Positions 37,796 through 46,484 of a stretch of DNA of 64,000 nt are shown piece by piece. Location: the NCBI RefSeq assembly GCF_001421015.2, contig NZ_CP013023.1, positions 3,031,501 through 3,095,500 on the forward strand, given 5' to 3'. The DNA is from Paenibacillus bovis. GTDB taxonomy: Bacteria; Bacillota; Bacilli; Paenibacillales; Paenibacillaceae. The notes under the pieces were generated by a model that had not been told where the DNA came from, ran no database searches, and saw only the letters and a list, made by a program, of their open reading frames with translations. Within the stretch, counting starts at the first letter, position 1; every line of letters begins with the position of its first letter. The position numbers and the translations under genes are program-made.

Positions 37796-38159
37796 AAAGC
37801 CGAACTCCGGTTAAGTTGATCATCTGTTTGGCTTCATATAAATTATGAAGCTGAACCAGCAAATAGACTCATTGATCTGTTCTGACAGATAATAAATGCC
37901 CCGTTATCCCTTAACAGGAATGGCGGGGCATTTCATTTTATCTTCAATGAATGAGTTGCGCGACCAAGTAAGCTGCTGCTTTGCGGCTGTCTCTTGCCGA
38001 ATACAGATAAGATCAGGCACTGTATATATGTCGTATATAATGTGTAAATAATAGGAGTGATGCCAAATCTGCATGCTCCATCATGTCTATCCATCGTTTT
38101 TGCGTATAATTTAAGATATAGTAAAGAAAATACACCCCACTATCCGAGGAGGAAGAAAT
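37796..38159. other. Intergenic region with terminator
   Basis: No gene in these 364 nt. The first part carries the terminator of the MFS operon. The second part is the upstream region of the flavin reductase gene, with TATAAT at 38105-38110 and a poor -35. A 39-codon frame from 38060 has its ribosome site too close to the ATG and is not credible. Confidence 0.45.
37895..37933 (+). terminator. Intrinsic terminator of the tetR-MFS operon
   Basis: AATGCCCCG pairs with CGGGGCATT over a 20-nt loop, followed by TCATTTTA. Confidence 0.8.
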
Positions 38160-38777
38160 ATGATAACCATACACGCTGAATCTATCTCTACTATTGAAAA
38201 TTACAAGCTGCTCACCGGCTCGGTAGTGCCAAGACCGATTGCGATGGTCACCAGCCTTTCCGAAACCAGGGTTCTTAATATTGCCCCGTTCAGTTATTTC
38301 AATATTGTTGCTTCCGATCCTCCCATCCTGTCGGTTTCTATCGCGCGCAAGCAGGGACAGATGAAAGATACAGCGCGCAATATTCTGGACAGCAAGGAGC
38401 TCGTTATTCATATCGTGCACGAGGAGATGACCGAGCAGATGAACCATACGGCGGCCAGTCTGCCGCCGGATCAGAGTGAACTGGATCTGACGGATCTACA
38501 TACGATACCGAGTGAAAAAGTGAATGTACCGGGAATCCGTGAAGCGCTGGTACGTTATGAATGCCAGCTGGATCAGCATGTGGCCATCACCAACGGTGAA
38601 GGTATCATTGTACAGGATCTGCTGCTTGTGCGCGTGCTGTGTTACCATTTTGACGAAACGGTAATCGATCATGAGCATATGTATATTCTCACCGAACAGC
38701 TGAAGCCTGTAGCACGTCTTGCCGGCAATAATTATGCGGGTCTGGCCCAGCAATTTAGTGTTGACCGTCCGAGTTAA
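38160..38777 (+). CDS. Flavin reductase-like FMN-binding protein
   Basis: A 205-residue soluble split-barrel protein of the flavin-reductase-like family. The FMN-binding pattern is clear: TGSVVPRPIAMVTSLSE, NIAPFSYFNIVASDPPILSV, then KDTARNILDSKELVIHIV. Such proteins reduce FMN with NAD(P)H or use bound FMN in small reductases. The start has GAGGAGG. It stands alone. In principle it could supply reduced FMN to the LLM monooxygenases far downstream in this window, but nothing in the sequence links them. Confidence 0.88.
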   Translation: MITIHAESISTIENYKLLTGSVVPRPIAMVTSLSETRVLNIAPFSYFNIVASDPPILSVSIARKQGQMKDTARNILDSKELVIHIVHEEMTEQMNHTAASLPPDQSELDLTDLHTIPSEKVNVPGIREALVRYECQLDQHVAITNGEGIIVQDLLLVRVLCYHFDETVIDHEHMYILTEQLKPVARLAGNNYAGLAQQFSVDRPS

Positions 38778-38861
38778 CCGATTTATCTGTTTCCAGTTCA
38801 AAGGTTAAATGATAACTCCATATACAGAAATACAGAATAATGGGGATACAGGGGGATATAC

Positions 38862-39674
38862 ATGACAAAGGCAATGGATGGCAAAAAAGTAATTATTGCA
38901 GGCTCACGCAAACTGGAAGAAATGTCTGTACTGATCGAACGTCAGGGCGGACAAGCCGAAGTGCGTTCTCTTCAAGGCATTACATTGTTCAAAGAGCAGG
39001 AAATGGAGCAGGAACTGCGGCGTTTTATTAAAGAACAACCAGAATGGGTAATCTTCACCACAGGTATTGGAGCATCTGCGTTATTCGAAGCGGCAGAGCG
39101 TCTGGGGATAGGCGAGGATTTTACAGCGGCAGTTCGTCAGGCGAATATCGCTATTCGAGGCTACAAAACCTATAATACGCTCAAATCAAAAGATCTGGCT
39201 CCGGATGTACGGGATTCCGATGGTACGGTAAAAGGGCTGGAGGAACAGCTGCAGCAGATCCGCCTGGAAGGCATGAATATCTGGGTACAGCTGCATGGTG
39301 ATCCTGCGCCCGAGCTGGTTCGCTTTTTGCAGGAGAAAGGGGCGGCATCCGTGCATACGATGCTTCCCTATCAGAATCTGGGACCTGAACCGGATACGCT
39401 GGCGCAGCTCAGACAGGAGATTGCGGCTGGCGAGATCGATGCGATTTGCTTTACAACAGCAGTGCAGGTGCGCAATCTATTCGCAGATGCGGCTGAGCAT
39501 GGATATGCCGATCTGCTGAGAAAAGAAATGGGATCGCGTATACTGGCTGTATCGGTAGGCAAAGTAACATCCGAAGCATTGAAACAGGAAGGTGTAGAGC
39601 GTATTATAGCTCCAGAGAATGAGCGAATGGGTGCAATGATTATTGAAATGAGCAAATATTACGAGCAGCAGTGA
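38862..39674 (+). CDS. HEM4-domain protein, uroporphyrinogen-III synthase-like
   Basis: A 270-residue protein with the bilobed HEM4 fold of uroporphyrinogen-III synthase. Seen are VIIAGSRKLEEMSVLIERQG, the hinge-region PEWVIFTTGIGASALFEAAE, the second-lobe entry VHTMLPYQNLGPEP, DAICFTTAVQVRNLF and the C-terminal SVGKVTSEALKQEGVERIIAP. True HemD closes the tetrapyrrole ring in haem, sirohaem and B12 synthesis. This copy lies outside any hem cluster and ahead of an SDR gene, so it may be a paralogue with another role. A GGGGGA site precedes the start. Confidence 0.85.
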   Translation: MTKAMDGKKVIIAGSRKLEEMSVLIERQGGQAEVRSLQGITLFKEQEMEQELRRFIKEQPEWVIFTTGIGASALFEAAERLGIGEDFTAAVRQANIAIRGYKTYNTLKSKDLAPDVRDSDGTVKGLEEQLQQIRLEGMNIWVQLHGDPAPELVRFLQEKGAASVHTMLPYQNLGPEPDTLAQLRQEIAAGEIDAICFTTAVQVRNLFADAAEHGYADLLRKEMGSRILAVSVGKVTSEALKQEGVERIIAPENERMGAMIIEMSKYYEQQ

Positions 39675-39701
39675 TCAGATCACGAAATGGAGTGAACAGG
39701 G

Positions 39702-40643
39702 ATGGGTCAGCAGTGGACAGCGAGTCGTATACCGGATCAGACAGGCAAGCGCATTATTATAACAGGAGGCAGTGGAGGACTGGGGCTGGAGACAGCCATG
39801 GAACTGGCTGCCAAAGGGGCAGCATTGGTGCTGGCTGTACGCAATGCAAATAAAGGCAAGCAGGCAGCCGTTCAGATCAATCAGCGCTATCCACAAGCAC
39901 AGGTCGAGATCATGCCGCTCGATCTGGCCGATCTGAACAGTGTCAGGGAATTTGCCGAGCTGTATCGGAGCCGTTATACCTCTCTTGATATTCTGATAAA
40001 TAATGCAGGAGTAATGATTCCGCCTTACCAGAAAACCAAGCAGGGCTTTGAACTGCAGTTCGGCAGCAATCATCTGGGACATTTTGCGCTGACTGGCCAT
40101 CTATTGCCGCTGCTGATGGCTACTCCACATTCACGAATCGTAACGCTCAGCAGTATTGCGGCACGAACAGGATATATTTATTTTAACAATCTGGATGGAC
40201 GAATTGGTTATCGTGCCGGCAAGTTCTATTGTCAGAGCAAGCTGGCGAATCTGTTATTTGCCAAAGAACTGCAAAAAAGGCTGAACGAAGCAGGTGCTGA
40301 TACAATCAGTGTAGGCTGCCATCCGGGGATTGCCAATACGAATCTGGTCTCGCGCGGTTCAGGCAAGCAGGCGATCTGGCCGGTTCGTTTTGTCTGGGGA
40401 TTATTCAGCCAGACAGCGGCATTTGGCGCACTGCCTACCCTGTATGCAGCGACCGAACCCTCTCTGATCGGCGGTGAATTTATCGGTCCCGATGGTCCGG
40501 GCAGCCGCAAAGGATATCCACAGCATGATATTTCGTTTGAACACAAAGTGAATTATGGGACAGCAGCCAAGCTGTGGAAGGTATCCGAAGAACTGACAAA
40601 TGTACATTATGATTTTACATCAGCTCACCAGACAGAAGAATGA
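39702..40643 (+). CDS. Short-chain dehydrogenase/reductase (retinol dehydrogenase-like)
   Basis: NAD(P)-dependent oxidoreductase of 313 residues. The Rossmann motif TGGSGGLG is at about 21-28, MPLDLADL supplies the adenine-binding Asp region, and NNAGVM follows. The active-site motif is Tyr-x-x-x-Lys in FYCQSK, with the upstream Ser in TLSSIAA. Length and C-terminus fit the retinol-dehydrogenase-like subgroup; substrate unknown. It follows the HEM4 gene by 27 nt with a GGAG site and is probably co-transcribed. A 20-bp palindrome lies just beyond the stop. Confidence 0.92.
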   Translation: MGQQWTASRIPDQTGKRIIITGGSGGLGLETAMELAAKGAALVLAVRNANKGKQAAVQINQRYPQAQVEIMPLDLADLNSVREFAELYRSRYTSLDILINNAGVMIPPYQKTKQGFELQFGSNHLGHFALTGHLLPLLMATPHSRIVTLSSIAARTGYIYFNNLDGRIGYRAGKFYCQSKLANLLFAKELQKRLNEAGADTISVGCHPGIANTNLVSRGSGKQAIWPVRFVWGLFSQTAAFGALPTLYAATEPSLIGGEFIGPDGPGSRKGYPQHDISFEHKVNYGTAAKLWKVSEELTNVHYDFTSAHQTEE

Positions 40644-40661
40644 ATAAGCTGAAACTTACAT

Positions 40662-40681
40662 ATCCTTTTCATGAAAAGGAT
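40662..40681. repeat. Perfect 20-bp palindrome between the SDR gene and pdxK
   Basis: ATCCTTTTCATGAAAAGGAT at 40662-40681 is its own reverse complement, with no unpaired centre. It could cruciform or form a tight hairpin ending the HEM4-SDR operon, or be an operator upstream of pdxK. There is no T-run after it, so it is a poor terminator. Confidence 0.7.
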
Positions 40682-40741
40682 GTATTCTCATGTCAGGTTG
40701 TGCTAAAATAAAGGGACTCTATGCGAAGGAGAATTACACAC

Positions 40742-41551
40742 ATGACGATACCAAAAACCTTAACGATAGCCGGCTCGGACACAAGCGGCGGAGCAGGAAT
40801 TCAAGCGGATTTGAAAACCTTTCAGGAATTAGGCGTTTATGGTATGACGGTGCTGACTACTATCGTAGCTATGGAACCGGAGACTTGGAATCATCAGGTA
40901 TTCCCGGTCGAACTGAACGTAGTGGAAGCGCAGATGCGTACCGTACTGGAAGGCATCGGATTTGATGCGATGAAAACAGGAATGCTCGGCTCGGTTGAGA
41001 TTATCGAATTGGTAGCCAGCTATCTGAAGCGTTACCCGCTGAACCGCATCGTAATTGATCCGGTGATGGTCTGCAAAGGTACGGATGAAGTTCTTCAGCC
41101 GGAAAATACAGAAGCGATGCTGGAACTGCTCATTCCAGGCGCCGATCTGGTTACACCGAATCTGTTTGAAGCTTCCCAGCTGGCGAAGACCGGTCCAATT
41201 ACGACGGAAGATCAGATGAAAGAAGCAGCCGTACGTATCTATGAGCGCGGTGCCAAGCATGTACTGATCAAAACCCGCGGTAAAGTCAAAGAAGGCAAAG
41301 CGCTGGATCTGCTGTATGACGGTCAAAGCTTTGACTGGTTTGAAGTGGATGCAATCGCTACGGAGTATACGCATGGTGCAGGATGTACCACGTCTGCAGC
41401 AGTTACGGCAGGTCTGGCAAAAGGTCTGGCTGTGAAGGATGCTTACAGCGATGCCAAAAACTTCATTACACAGGCGATATCCAATGGATTCCCGCTGAAC
41501 CGTTATGTAGGTCCTACACTGCATGCGGCTCACCGTCTGCAACTGAAATAA
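40742..41551 (+). CDS. pdxK: Pyridoxine/pyridoxal/pyridoxamine kinase
   Basis: Ribokinase-fold kinase making pyridoxal phosphate and related vitamers in B6 salvage. It has 269 residues. Motifs are TIAGSDTSGGAGIQADLKTF at the N-terminus, DPVMVCKGTDEVLQPE, TPNLFEASQL, and the anion hole with catalytic residues in YTHGAGCTTSAA. The CKG and GAGC details match the Bacillus PdxK subgroup better than ThiD (HMP kinase), though the families overlap. Start 40742 has AAGGAG ten nt upstream. A lipoprotein gene follows after 25 nt, possibly on the same transcript. Confidence 0.88.
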   Translation: MTIPKTLTIAGSDTSGGAGIQADLKTFQELGVYGMTVLTTIVAMEPETWNHQVFPVELNVVEAQMRTVLEGIGFDAMKTGMLGSVEIIELVASYLKRYPLNRIVIDPVMVCKGTDEVLQPENTEAMLELLIPGADLVTPNLFEASQLAKTGPITTEDQMKEAAVRIYERGAKHVLIKTRGKVKEGKALDLLYDGQSFDWFEVDAIATEYTHGAGCTTSAAVTAGLAKGLAVKDAYSDAKNFITQAISNGFPLNRYVGPTLHAAHRLQLK

Positions 41552-41576
41552 CAGCCTGTAGAGTGGAGGAATTGCT

Positions 41577-42260
41577 ATGAATCGCTTATCCAAATGGATA
41601 CTAGGTACAGGACTTGTACTAATGCTTATGCTGGTCAGTGCCTGTTCATCGGACAAAGATCAGCCTGTTCAGCCACCAGCAGCGAGTGAGACTGGGGCCG
41701 ATAGCGGAACAGAGGCGCAGCCGGGAGGTACCGGCTCAACAGCACCAGAAACTGGCACCAGTAACGGTTCGGATACCGGCTCTACCGGATCAACAGAAGG
41801 TACGACCGGTAATGGAACTACCGCTCCGGACAGCTCTAACGGATCAGCTGCTGGTTCAGGGAATAACGGTACAGGAGCAGGCAGCACAGATGCAGGTACG
41901 GATAAAGGAACCAGCAACAATGCCAATCCCGAATTGACCCCGGAGACCAAAGAACTGAAAATCAGTACTGTTCAACAAGGCCCGGGTCAGCTGTTCCTGC
42001 GTGTAGAATCTTTGCCGCAGGGCTACAAAGTAAGCAATATGGAATGGCAAGCTGCCAATTCCAATGAGACAGCTACGTTTGATCAGGCTGTACAAAATGG
42101 CAAGAATGGCAAAGACGGATTTTTTGCAAGTAGTGACCAGCGTAATTTTGGTTTTATTTATAATCAGAGCCACAGTGGAGAACAAGGAAAAGTAACACTT
42201 ACGCTTCGTAATGAAGCGGGAGATGAATTGACCTGGTATGAAGATGTGACCTTGCAGTAA
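41577..42260 (+). CDS. Lipoprotein with Gly/Ser/Thr-rich linker
   Basis: A 227-residue predicted lipoprotein. The signal peptide ends in lipobox LVSAC. A low-complexity spacer of roughly 100 residues rich in Gly, Ser, Thr, Asn and Ala covers about 25-120. The compact C-terminal domain of about 100 residues (LKISTVQQGPGQLFLRVESL, YNQSHSGEQGKVTLTLRNEA) looks like an immunoglobulin-type beta sandwich. No family recognised. The GTGGAGG site is good. It lies directly downstream of pdxK. Confidence 0.85.
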   Translation: MNRLSKWILGTGLVLMLMLVSACSSDKDQPVQPPAASETGADSGTEAQPGGTGSTAPETGTSNGSDTGSTGSTEGTTGNGTTAPDSSNGSAAGSGNNGTGAGSTDAGTDKGTSNNANPELTPETKELKISTVQQGPGQLFLRVESLPQGYKVSNMEWQAANSNETATFDQAVQNGKNGKDGFFASSDQRNFGFIYNQSHSGEQGKVTLTLRNEAGDELTWYEDVTLQ

Positions 42261-42631
42261 ATAGAATCATACGGTACCTCGCACGATCCAAAAGCCTCTG
42301 CCTATCGTTATGGCAGGGGTATTTTGGTGCCAGAATACCCTTTTATTTATTTTGTAACAAATAGAATTTTCATGAAAATGATCATGGCATATTTACTTGA
42401 GATAATTTGTGAATGTTGGCTATCATTTGCCGTCAAAACAGGTAAATGTAAACTATATATAGCTTGTTGAATTGTTAAAGCGGTTATATTTTTTCTACAA
42501 CTTTCCAGGCACGGAACAGATTTTACGTTCCTGCTGCCTATTCGCTACAATAGACGTTTCCTAATCGTTCAACAGGCAGCTCACAAATGGATCAATTCCC
42601 ATTATGCCAATACGAGAGAGGATATGAGAAC
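42261..42631. other. Intergenic region upstream of the HPr-like gene
   Basis: No gene in these 371 nt. A terminator-like hairpin lies at 42288-42327. The rest is AT-rich; a weak promoter candidate is TTTACG and TACAAT near 42523-42552 with an 18-nt spacer. Confidence 0.45.
42288..42327 (+). terminator. Intrinsic terminator of the lipoprotein gene
   Basis: CCAAAA-CTCTGCC pairs with GGCAG-GG-TTTTGG with small internal mismatches. It starts 28 nt after the stop. The downstream U-tract is short. Confidence 0.6.
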
Positions 42632-42910
42632 ATGAGAGTACATCAATTTACCGTTCAAAGTAATCTGGATCGCGCACATCTGCTGCGCATCGCCAACGAA
42701 GCATCACGCTTTGCTTCCGATATTCGCGTATCCTTTGGTCCTGACACGAACCGCAGAGAGGTGGATGTGAAAAGTCTGCTCGGTATGATGCTGACCATCA
42801 TTCCAGCCAACACCGAAATCTGCCTGACTACACGCGGCAAGGATGAGCTGGAAGCACTGGAATATGTGCAGTCGCTGTTTGAACAAATTATTATTGCACC
42901 ATCGATGTAG
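42632..42910 (+). CDS. HPr-like protein lacking the catalytic histidine (Crh-like)
   Basis: A 92-residue HPr-fold protein. The second half aligns clearly with HPr: RFASDIRVSF, VDVKSLLGMM with regulatory Ser48 in the HPrK site, and IPANTEICLTTRGKDELEAL. The PTS phosphorylation loop GLHARPA is replaced by NLDRAHLLRIA. The position of the active His15 is occupied by Asp13 if no gap is allowed. It therefore cannot accept phosphate from Enzyme I in the normal way. B. subtilis Crh, with Gln at that site, works only in catabolite repression through its Ser. A similar regulatory role is inferred here. An AGAGG site precedes the start. Confidence 0.85.
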   Translation: MRVHQFTVQSNLDRAHLLRIANEASRFASDIRVSFGPDTNRREVDVKSLLGMMLTIIPANTEICLTTRGKDELEALEYVQSLFEQIIIAPSM

Positions 42911-42928
42911 GTTGCAGCTGAATATCAT

Positions 42929-42987
42929 AAAATCCCCGTTACCGCAGCAGGATCGTTATCGACCTGCTCACGGCAGCGGGGATTTTT
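42929..42987. terminator. Intrinsic terminator between the HPr-like gene and the araC gene
   Basis: AAAATCCCCG (42929-42938) pairs with CGGGGATTTT, with an inner helix GCAGG/CCTGC. The strong T-run is on the plus strand. Confidence 0.85.
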
Positions 42988-43157
42988 GTATTTTATAATG
43001 GACGGATATAGCATTCTATGACAAGCGGGAGAGTGTTGATCTTATTGAAGTTTGTAGAATAATATCTGTTTCTGTTTTGCGAGCATCGAAGGATGGTGAT
43101 TTTCAAAAAATGCGAAGCAGATCAGCGTGTGCTTCGACAGTGAGGCGATATCAACCA

Positions 43158-44027
43158 TCAAAATTTGTGCACCCGGTATCGCTTGGGAGTAAATCCACTA
43201 TGCTTTTTGAATGCTTTGGAAAAAGAAAAGACGTCCGGATAACCTACCGCAAAAGCGATTTCGGCCAAAGAATCATTGGTGTCTGATAGCAGGCGACGTG
43301 CTTTTTCCATTTTGAGACTGCGAATATATTCAGCAGGAGGAGTTCTGTATTTCTCGTGGAACTGTTTGCTAAAATGGGTGCGGTGAATACCGACATAATT
43401 CGCAACCTGGGTCACAGTCAGCCCTTTATCAAAATAGGCATGAATATATTCAATCGCCTGTTCCATCCAGGGCAGGGGATCTTTGGTCGGGGTATAATCG
43501 GTACGTGCTGCCTGATTGGCGGACAGCATGGCGAACATACCGAATAATAGCTCCAGACGACGTAGTTCAGCGCTAAAGGTATCAGAACGCTGATTCGTGT
43601 TTAATATAAGATTATAATAGTCAATCATCTGTTCAAAAAGCTCGGTACTGAGTTCGCTGTAACCGTCCTTCATGTTGCTTTCCTGGATCAGCAGATCAGC
43701 CTGGGGACCGGTAAAGCCTACAAAATACGTATCGAGAGGTTCATCGGTATTATTGATATATTCAATGGTAGCCATAGAAGGCATACACCATATATTATTT
43801 GTGCCGAGTACATAATTATGACCGTTTTTGATAATCATACCACCCTGCCGGTTAGCTACCCAGAAACAAGTGGGATTGCTGGCGAATAATCTCCGACAGC
43901 CCGGTTCTATAGAATAACGGCCTGCCTGTGTAATCCACAGTCCGCCGGTTTGTATGAATGAAGAAGGAGAAAGCATAAAACGTTCCAGACTTTCTCTTTC
44001 GGCCTGAATAATAATATCACTTGCCAT
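43158..44027 (-). CDS. AraC-family transcriptional regulator
   Basis: A 289-residue regulator. The N-terminal cupin-like sensor half covers about 1-175, and two AraC helix-turn-helix motifs cover about 185-285 (TVTQVANYVGIHRTHFSKQF; SLAEIAFAVGYPDVFSFSKA; FKKHSGFTPKRYR). It is divergent from the sugar ABC importer beginning at 44250, which it probably controls in response to the transported sugar. AAAGGA lies somewhat far upstream (about 13 nt) of the start. Confidence 0.9.
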   Translation of the reverse strand: MASDIIIQAERESLERFMLSPSSFIQTGGLWITQAGRYSIEPGCRRLFASNPTCFWVANRQGGMIIKNGHNYVLGTNNIWCMPSMATIEYINNTDEPLDTYFVGFTGPQADLLIQESNMKDGYSELSTELFEQMIDYYNLILNTNQRSDTFSAELRRLELLFGMFAMLSANQAARTDYTPTKDPLPWMEQAIEYIHAYFDKGLTVTQVANYVGIHRTHFSKQFHEKYRTPPAEYIRSLKMEKARRLLSDTNDSLAEIAFAVGYPDVFSFSKAFKKHSGFTPKRYRVHKF

Positions 44028-44109
44028 CCGTTCGTATTCATCCTTTCTGTTTTAATAGGTACCCTACCATTATACAACACATATTGACAAATAAAAACAG
44101 CACAAAATG

Positions 44110-44226
44110 ACATTGTTTGATAATCTTTGTTTTTGCTATGATTTAAATCACGGTATTCCTACTAAATTAATGGGGATATTTTAACTTTAGTTAATTTACA
44201 TACATGATCCCGTGATGTTAATTGAC
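44110..44226 (+). promoter_or_regulatory. Divergent control region of the araC-sugar ABC locus
   Basis: A promoter candidate toward the importer is TTGTTT, 18 nt, TATGAT (about 44114-44143). Inverted half-sites ATCACGG (44147-44153) and CCGTGAT (44220-44226) lie downstream, about 73 nt apart centre to centre, roughly seven helical turns. They could bind the AraC-type regulator. This is a pattern reading only. Confidence 0.4.
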
Positions 44227-44249
44227 GATATAAAAATGGAGGATGGTTA

Positions 44250-45506
44250 ATGAAAACTCAACGAACAAGATTGGCTTTACTGCTTGTTATGGTACTTGCA
44301 CTTACTGGAGTGCTATCTGCATGCGGAGGTGGATCGAAGCAGGCAGATGATGGCAAAGTAACAATCAGTTTCCTCCATTGGCGCGGGGAAGATACACAGA
44401 CGTTCCAGAAGATTATTGATGCTTTTGAGCAAAAGAACCCGAATATTGTCGTCGATATGCAAACGCTCACTTCTGATCAATATCAGACGACAGCTCAGGC
44501 GAAGCTGACAGATGGGTCGGTAGGCGATGTATTTGCTTCTTTCCCAGGTGCACAATTTGCCGCGCTGGCCAAAGCCGGATTATTCACCGATCTGACTGGT
44601 GAATCATTTCTCAAAAATTACAATGCCAATCTGATTGAAGCGGGCAGCCAGGACGGCAAACAATGGGCTGTACCTTATCAGCTCGTCTACAATATGCCGA
44701 TTTACAATAAAGCCCTGTTCGAGAAATATGGTCTGACTCCACCCAAAGACTGGGAAGGGTTCCTCAAAGTCTGCCAGACGCTCAAGGATAACGGAATTAT
44801 CCCGATTGCTTTTGCCGGTGGGGATATTGGACCGGGACAATTTATGAATACCATGGTGATGAATAACGAGCCAAGCGAAGATATTTTTACCAAGGTGGAA
44901 GCAGGACAGGCCAAGCTGACAGACGAATTCTGGGTGAAGACGCTGACTCAATTCAAAGAACTGAATGACAAAGGATTCTTCCAGCCAAATTCACTGGGTA
45001 CCAAAGATCCTGCTGCAGGTGCGCTGTTTATCCAGGGCAAAGCTGCAATGCTGGCGAGTGGTTCCTACCAGCTGAGCCAAAATGTCAAGCAGAATCCGGA
45101 GCTGCAGCAAGGACTGCTCGCGCCGATTACTGTATCTGCCGATCAGGCCAAATATGAAGGTGTGCATACAAGCACATTTATGCTGGCAGTCAACAGCCGC
45201 TCCAAGCATCCGGAAGAAGCGAAGAAATTCGTCGAATTCCTGAGTCAACCGGATATCGCTGCCCAGTATGCCAATGAGACCGGACAAAACGTAACGCTCA
45301 AGGATATCAAGTATGATAGCAAAGAGCTGAATATAGCTCAGGAATGGGCAGACAAGAAAACAGTATTCCAGCCTCGGTATACAATTGTAAATGCCGAGAA
45401 TCAAAAGGCTGTGACCAACTCGATCCAGGCTGTTCTGGGTGGTGCTACACCGGAACAGGCAGCTCAGGACGCACAGGCTATTATCGATCAGCAGATCGGA
45501 CGCTAA
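44250..45506 (+). CDS. Sugar ABC transporter substrate-binding lipoprotein
   Basis: Extracellular solute-binding protein of family 1 (carbohydrate type), 418 residues. The signal peptide ends in lipobox GVLSAC. The mature domain shows VTISFLHWRGEDTQTFQKII, the hinge GQDGKQWAVPYQLVYNMPIY, AGGDIGPG and FIQGKAAMLASGSYQLSQ. It delivers a mono- or oligosaccharide to the two permeases encoded next; the sugar is not identifiable. A GGAGG site precedes the start. Confidence 0.93.
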   Translation: MKTQRTRLALLLVMVLALTGVLSACGGGSKQADDGKVTISFLHWRGEDTQTFQKIIDAFEQKNPNIVVDMQTLTSDQYQTTAQAKLTDGSVGDVFASFPGAQFAALAKAGLFTDLTGESFLKNYNANLIEAGSQDGKQWAVPYQLVYNMPIYNKALFEKYGLTPPKDWEGFLKVCQTLKDNGIIPIAFAGGDIGPGQFMNTMVMNNEPSEDIFTKVEAGQAKLTDEFWVKTLTQFKELNDKGFFQPNSLGTKDPAAGALFIQGKAAMLASGSYQLSQNVKQNPELQQGLLAPITVSADQAKYEGVHTSTFMLAVNSRSKHPEEAKKFVEFLSQPDIAAQYANETGQNVTLKDIKYDSKELNIAQEWADKKTVFQPRYTIVNAENQKAVTNSIQAVLGGATPEQAAQDAQAIIDQQIGR

Positions 45507-45574
45507 TTTCTGCTGATATACAGCTCTATGTACCACAGCGTCAAAAGATAAAGTAAAGGGATACGGTAACGCTT

Positions 45575-46447
45575 ATGATTAATCGTAAATTACTATGGCT
45601 GTTTATGCTCCCAGGAATATTGCTGTACACCGGCCTGTTCGTATACCCGGCTTTATCGGGATTGTTTTACTCATTTACCAACTGGGACGGTGTATCACCG
45701 TCCTATGATTTTGTAGGGATTGCCAACTACAAGGATAGCTTTGACAGTATTACGTTCCGTAAAGCATTTGTGAATAATATCAAATTCATGGTCGTTGTGG
45801 TGGTACTGCAGACTGTAATCTCGCTAGTACTGGCACTCGTACTCGCCAAAAATAGCCGTACGCATGTGGTTTTCCGCGCGCTGTACTTTTTCCCGGCTAT
45901 TCTGTCATCGGTATCTGTTGGACTGATCTGGTCGTTTATTTATGACCCTTCGATCGGTTTGCTGAATATGTCGCTGCAAAGTGCGGGACTGGATAGTCTG
46001 ATGGGTAGCTGGACAGGGGATGCCAAGATTGCCCTGTATGCTATTGCCTTTGTACAGATCTGGGCGCATGCCGGACAGATGATGATTATCTTTATTGCCG
46101 GATTGCATGCGATTCCGGGAGAATTGATGGAAGCTGCCCGTATTGACGGTGCCAGCCGTTTGCAGATTTTTGGCAAAATTACCTGGCCGCTGCTCGCGCC
46201 ATCGGCAGCAATCGTAATCTCGTATACAACGATTCAGTCGTTCAAAGCGTTCGATCTGATCTTTGTGATGACGGATGGCGGACCGAACTATGCGACCGAG
46301 ATTTTGACGACGTATATTTATCATCTGGCATTCTCCAACTATTCCTTTGGGCTGGCATCTGCCGGATCGATGATCTTCCTGGTGCTGCTGGGCATTCTGA
46401 CCTTCTTCCAGTTCAGAGCGCTGCGTCAGGAAGGGGCGAGAGGATGA
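45575..46447 (+). CDS. Sugar ABC transporter permease (MalF type)
   Basis: Inner-membrane permease of 290 residues with six hydrophobic segments. The EAA loop contacting the ATPase reads ELMEAARIDGASRLQIFGKI. The N-terminal MLPGILLYTGLFVYPALSGL is typical of the MalF-like CUT1 group. It forms a heterodimer with the next gene product. Confidence 0.93.
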   Translation: MINRKLLWLFMLPGILLYTGLFVYPALSGLFYSFTNWDGVSPSYDFVGIANYKDSFDSITFRKAFVNNIKFMVVVVVLQTVISLVLALVLAKNSRTHVVFRALYFFPAILSSVSVGLIWSFIYDPSIGLLNMSLQSAGLDSLMGSWTGDAKIALYAIAFVQIWAHAGQMMIIFIAGLHAIPGELMEAARIDGASRLQIFGKITWPLLAPSAAIVISYTTIQSFKAFDLIFVMTDGGPNYATEILTTYIYHLAFSNYSFGLASAGSMIFLVLLGILTFFQFRALRQEGARG

Positions 46448-46484
46448 TAACGTATTTTACAGGAAAACGGGGTGAGCTGCTGCA

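Noticed and set aside
38060..38179. 39-codon frame ahead of the flavin reductase gene
   Set aside because: GGAG lies only 2 nt from the ATG and the frame overlaps the real gene start; not credible.
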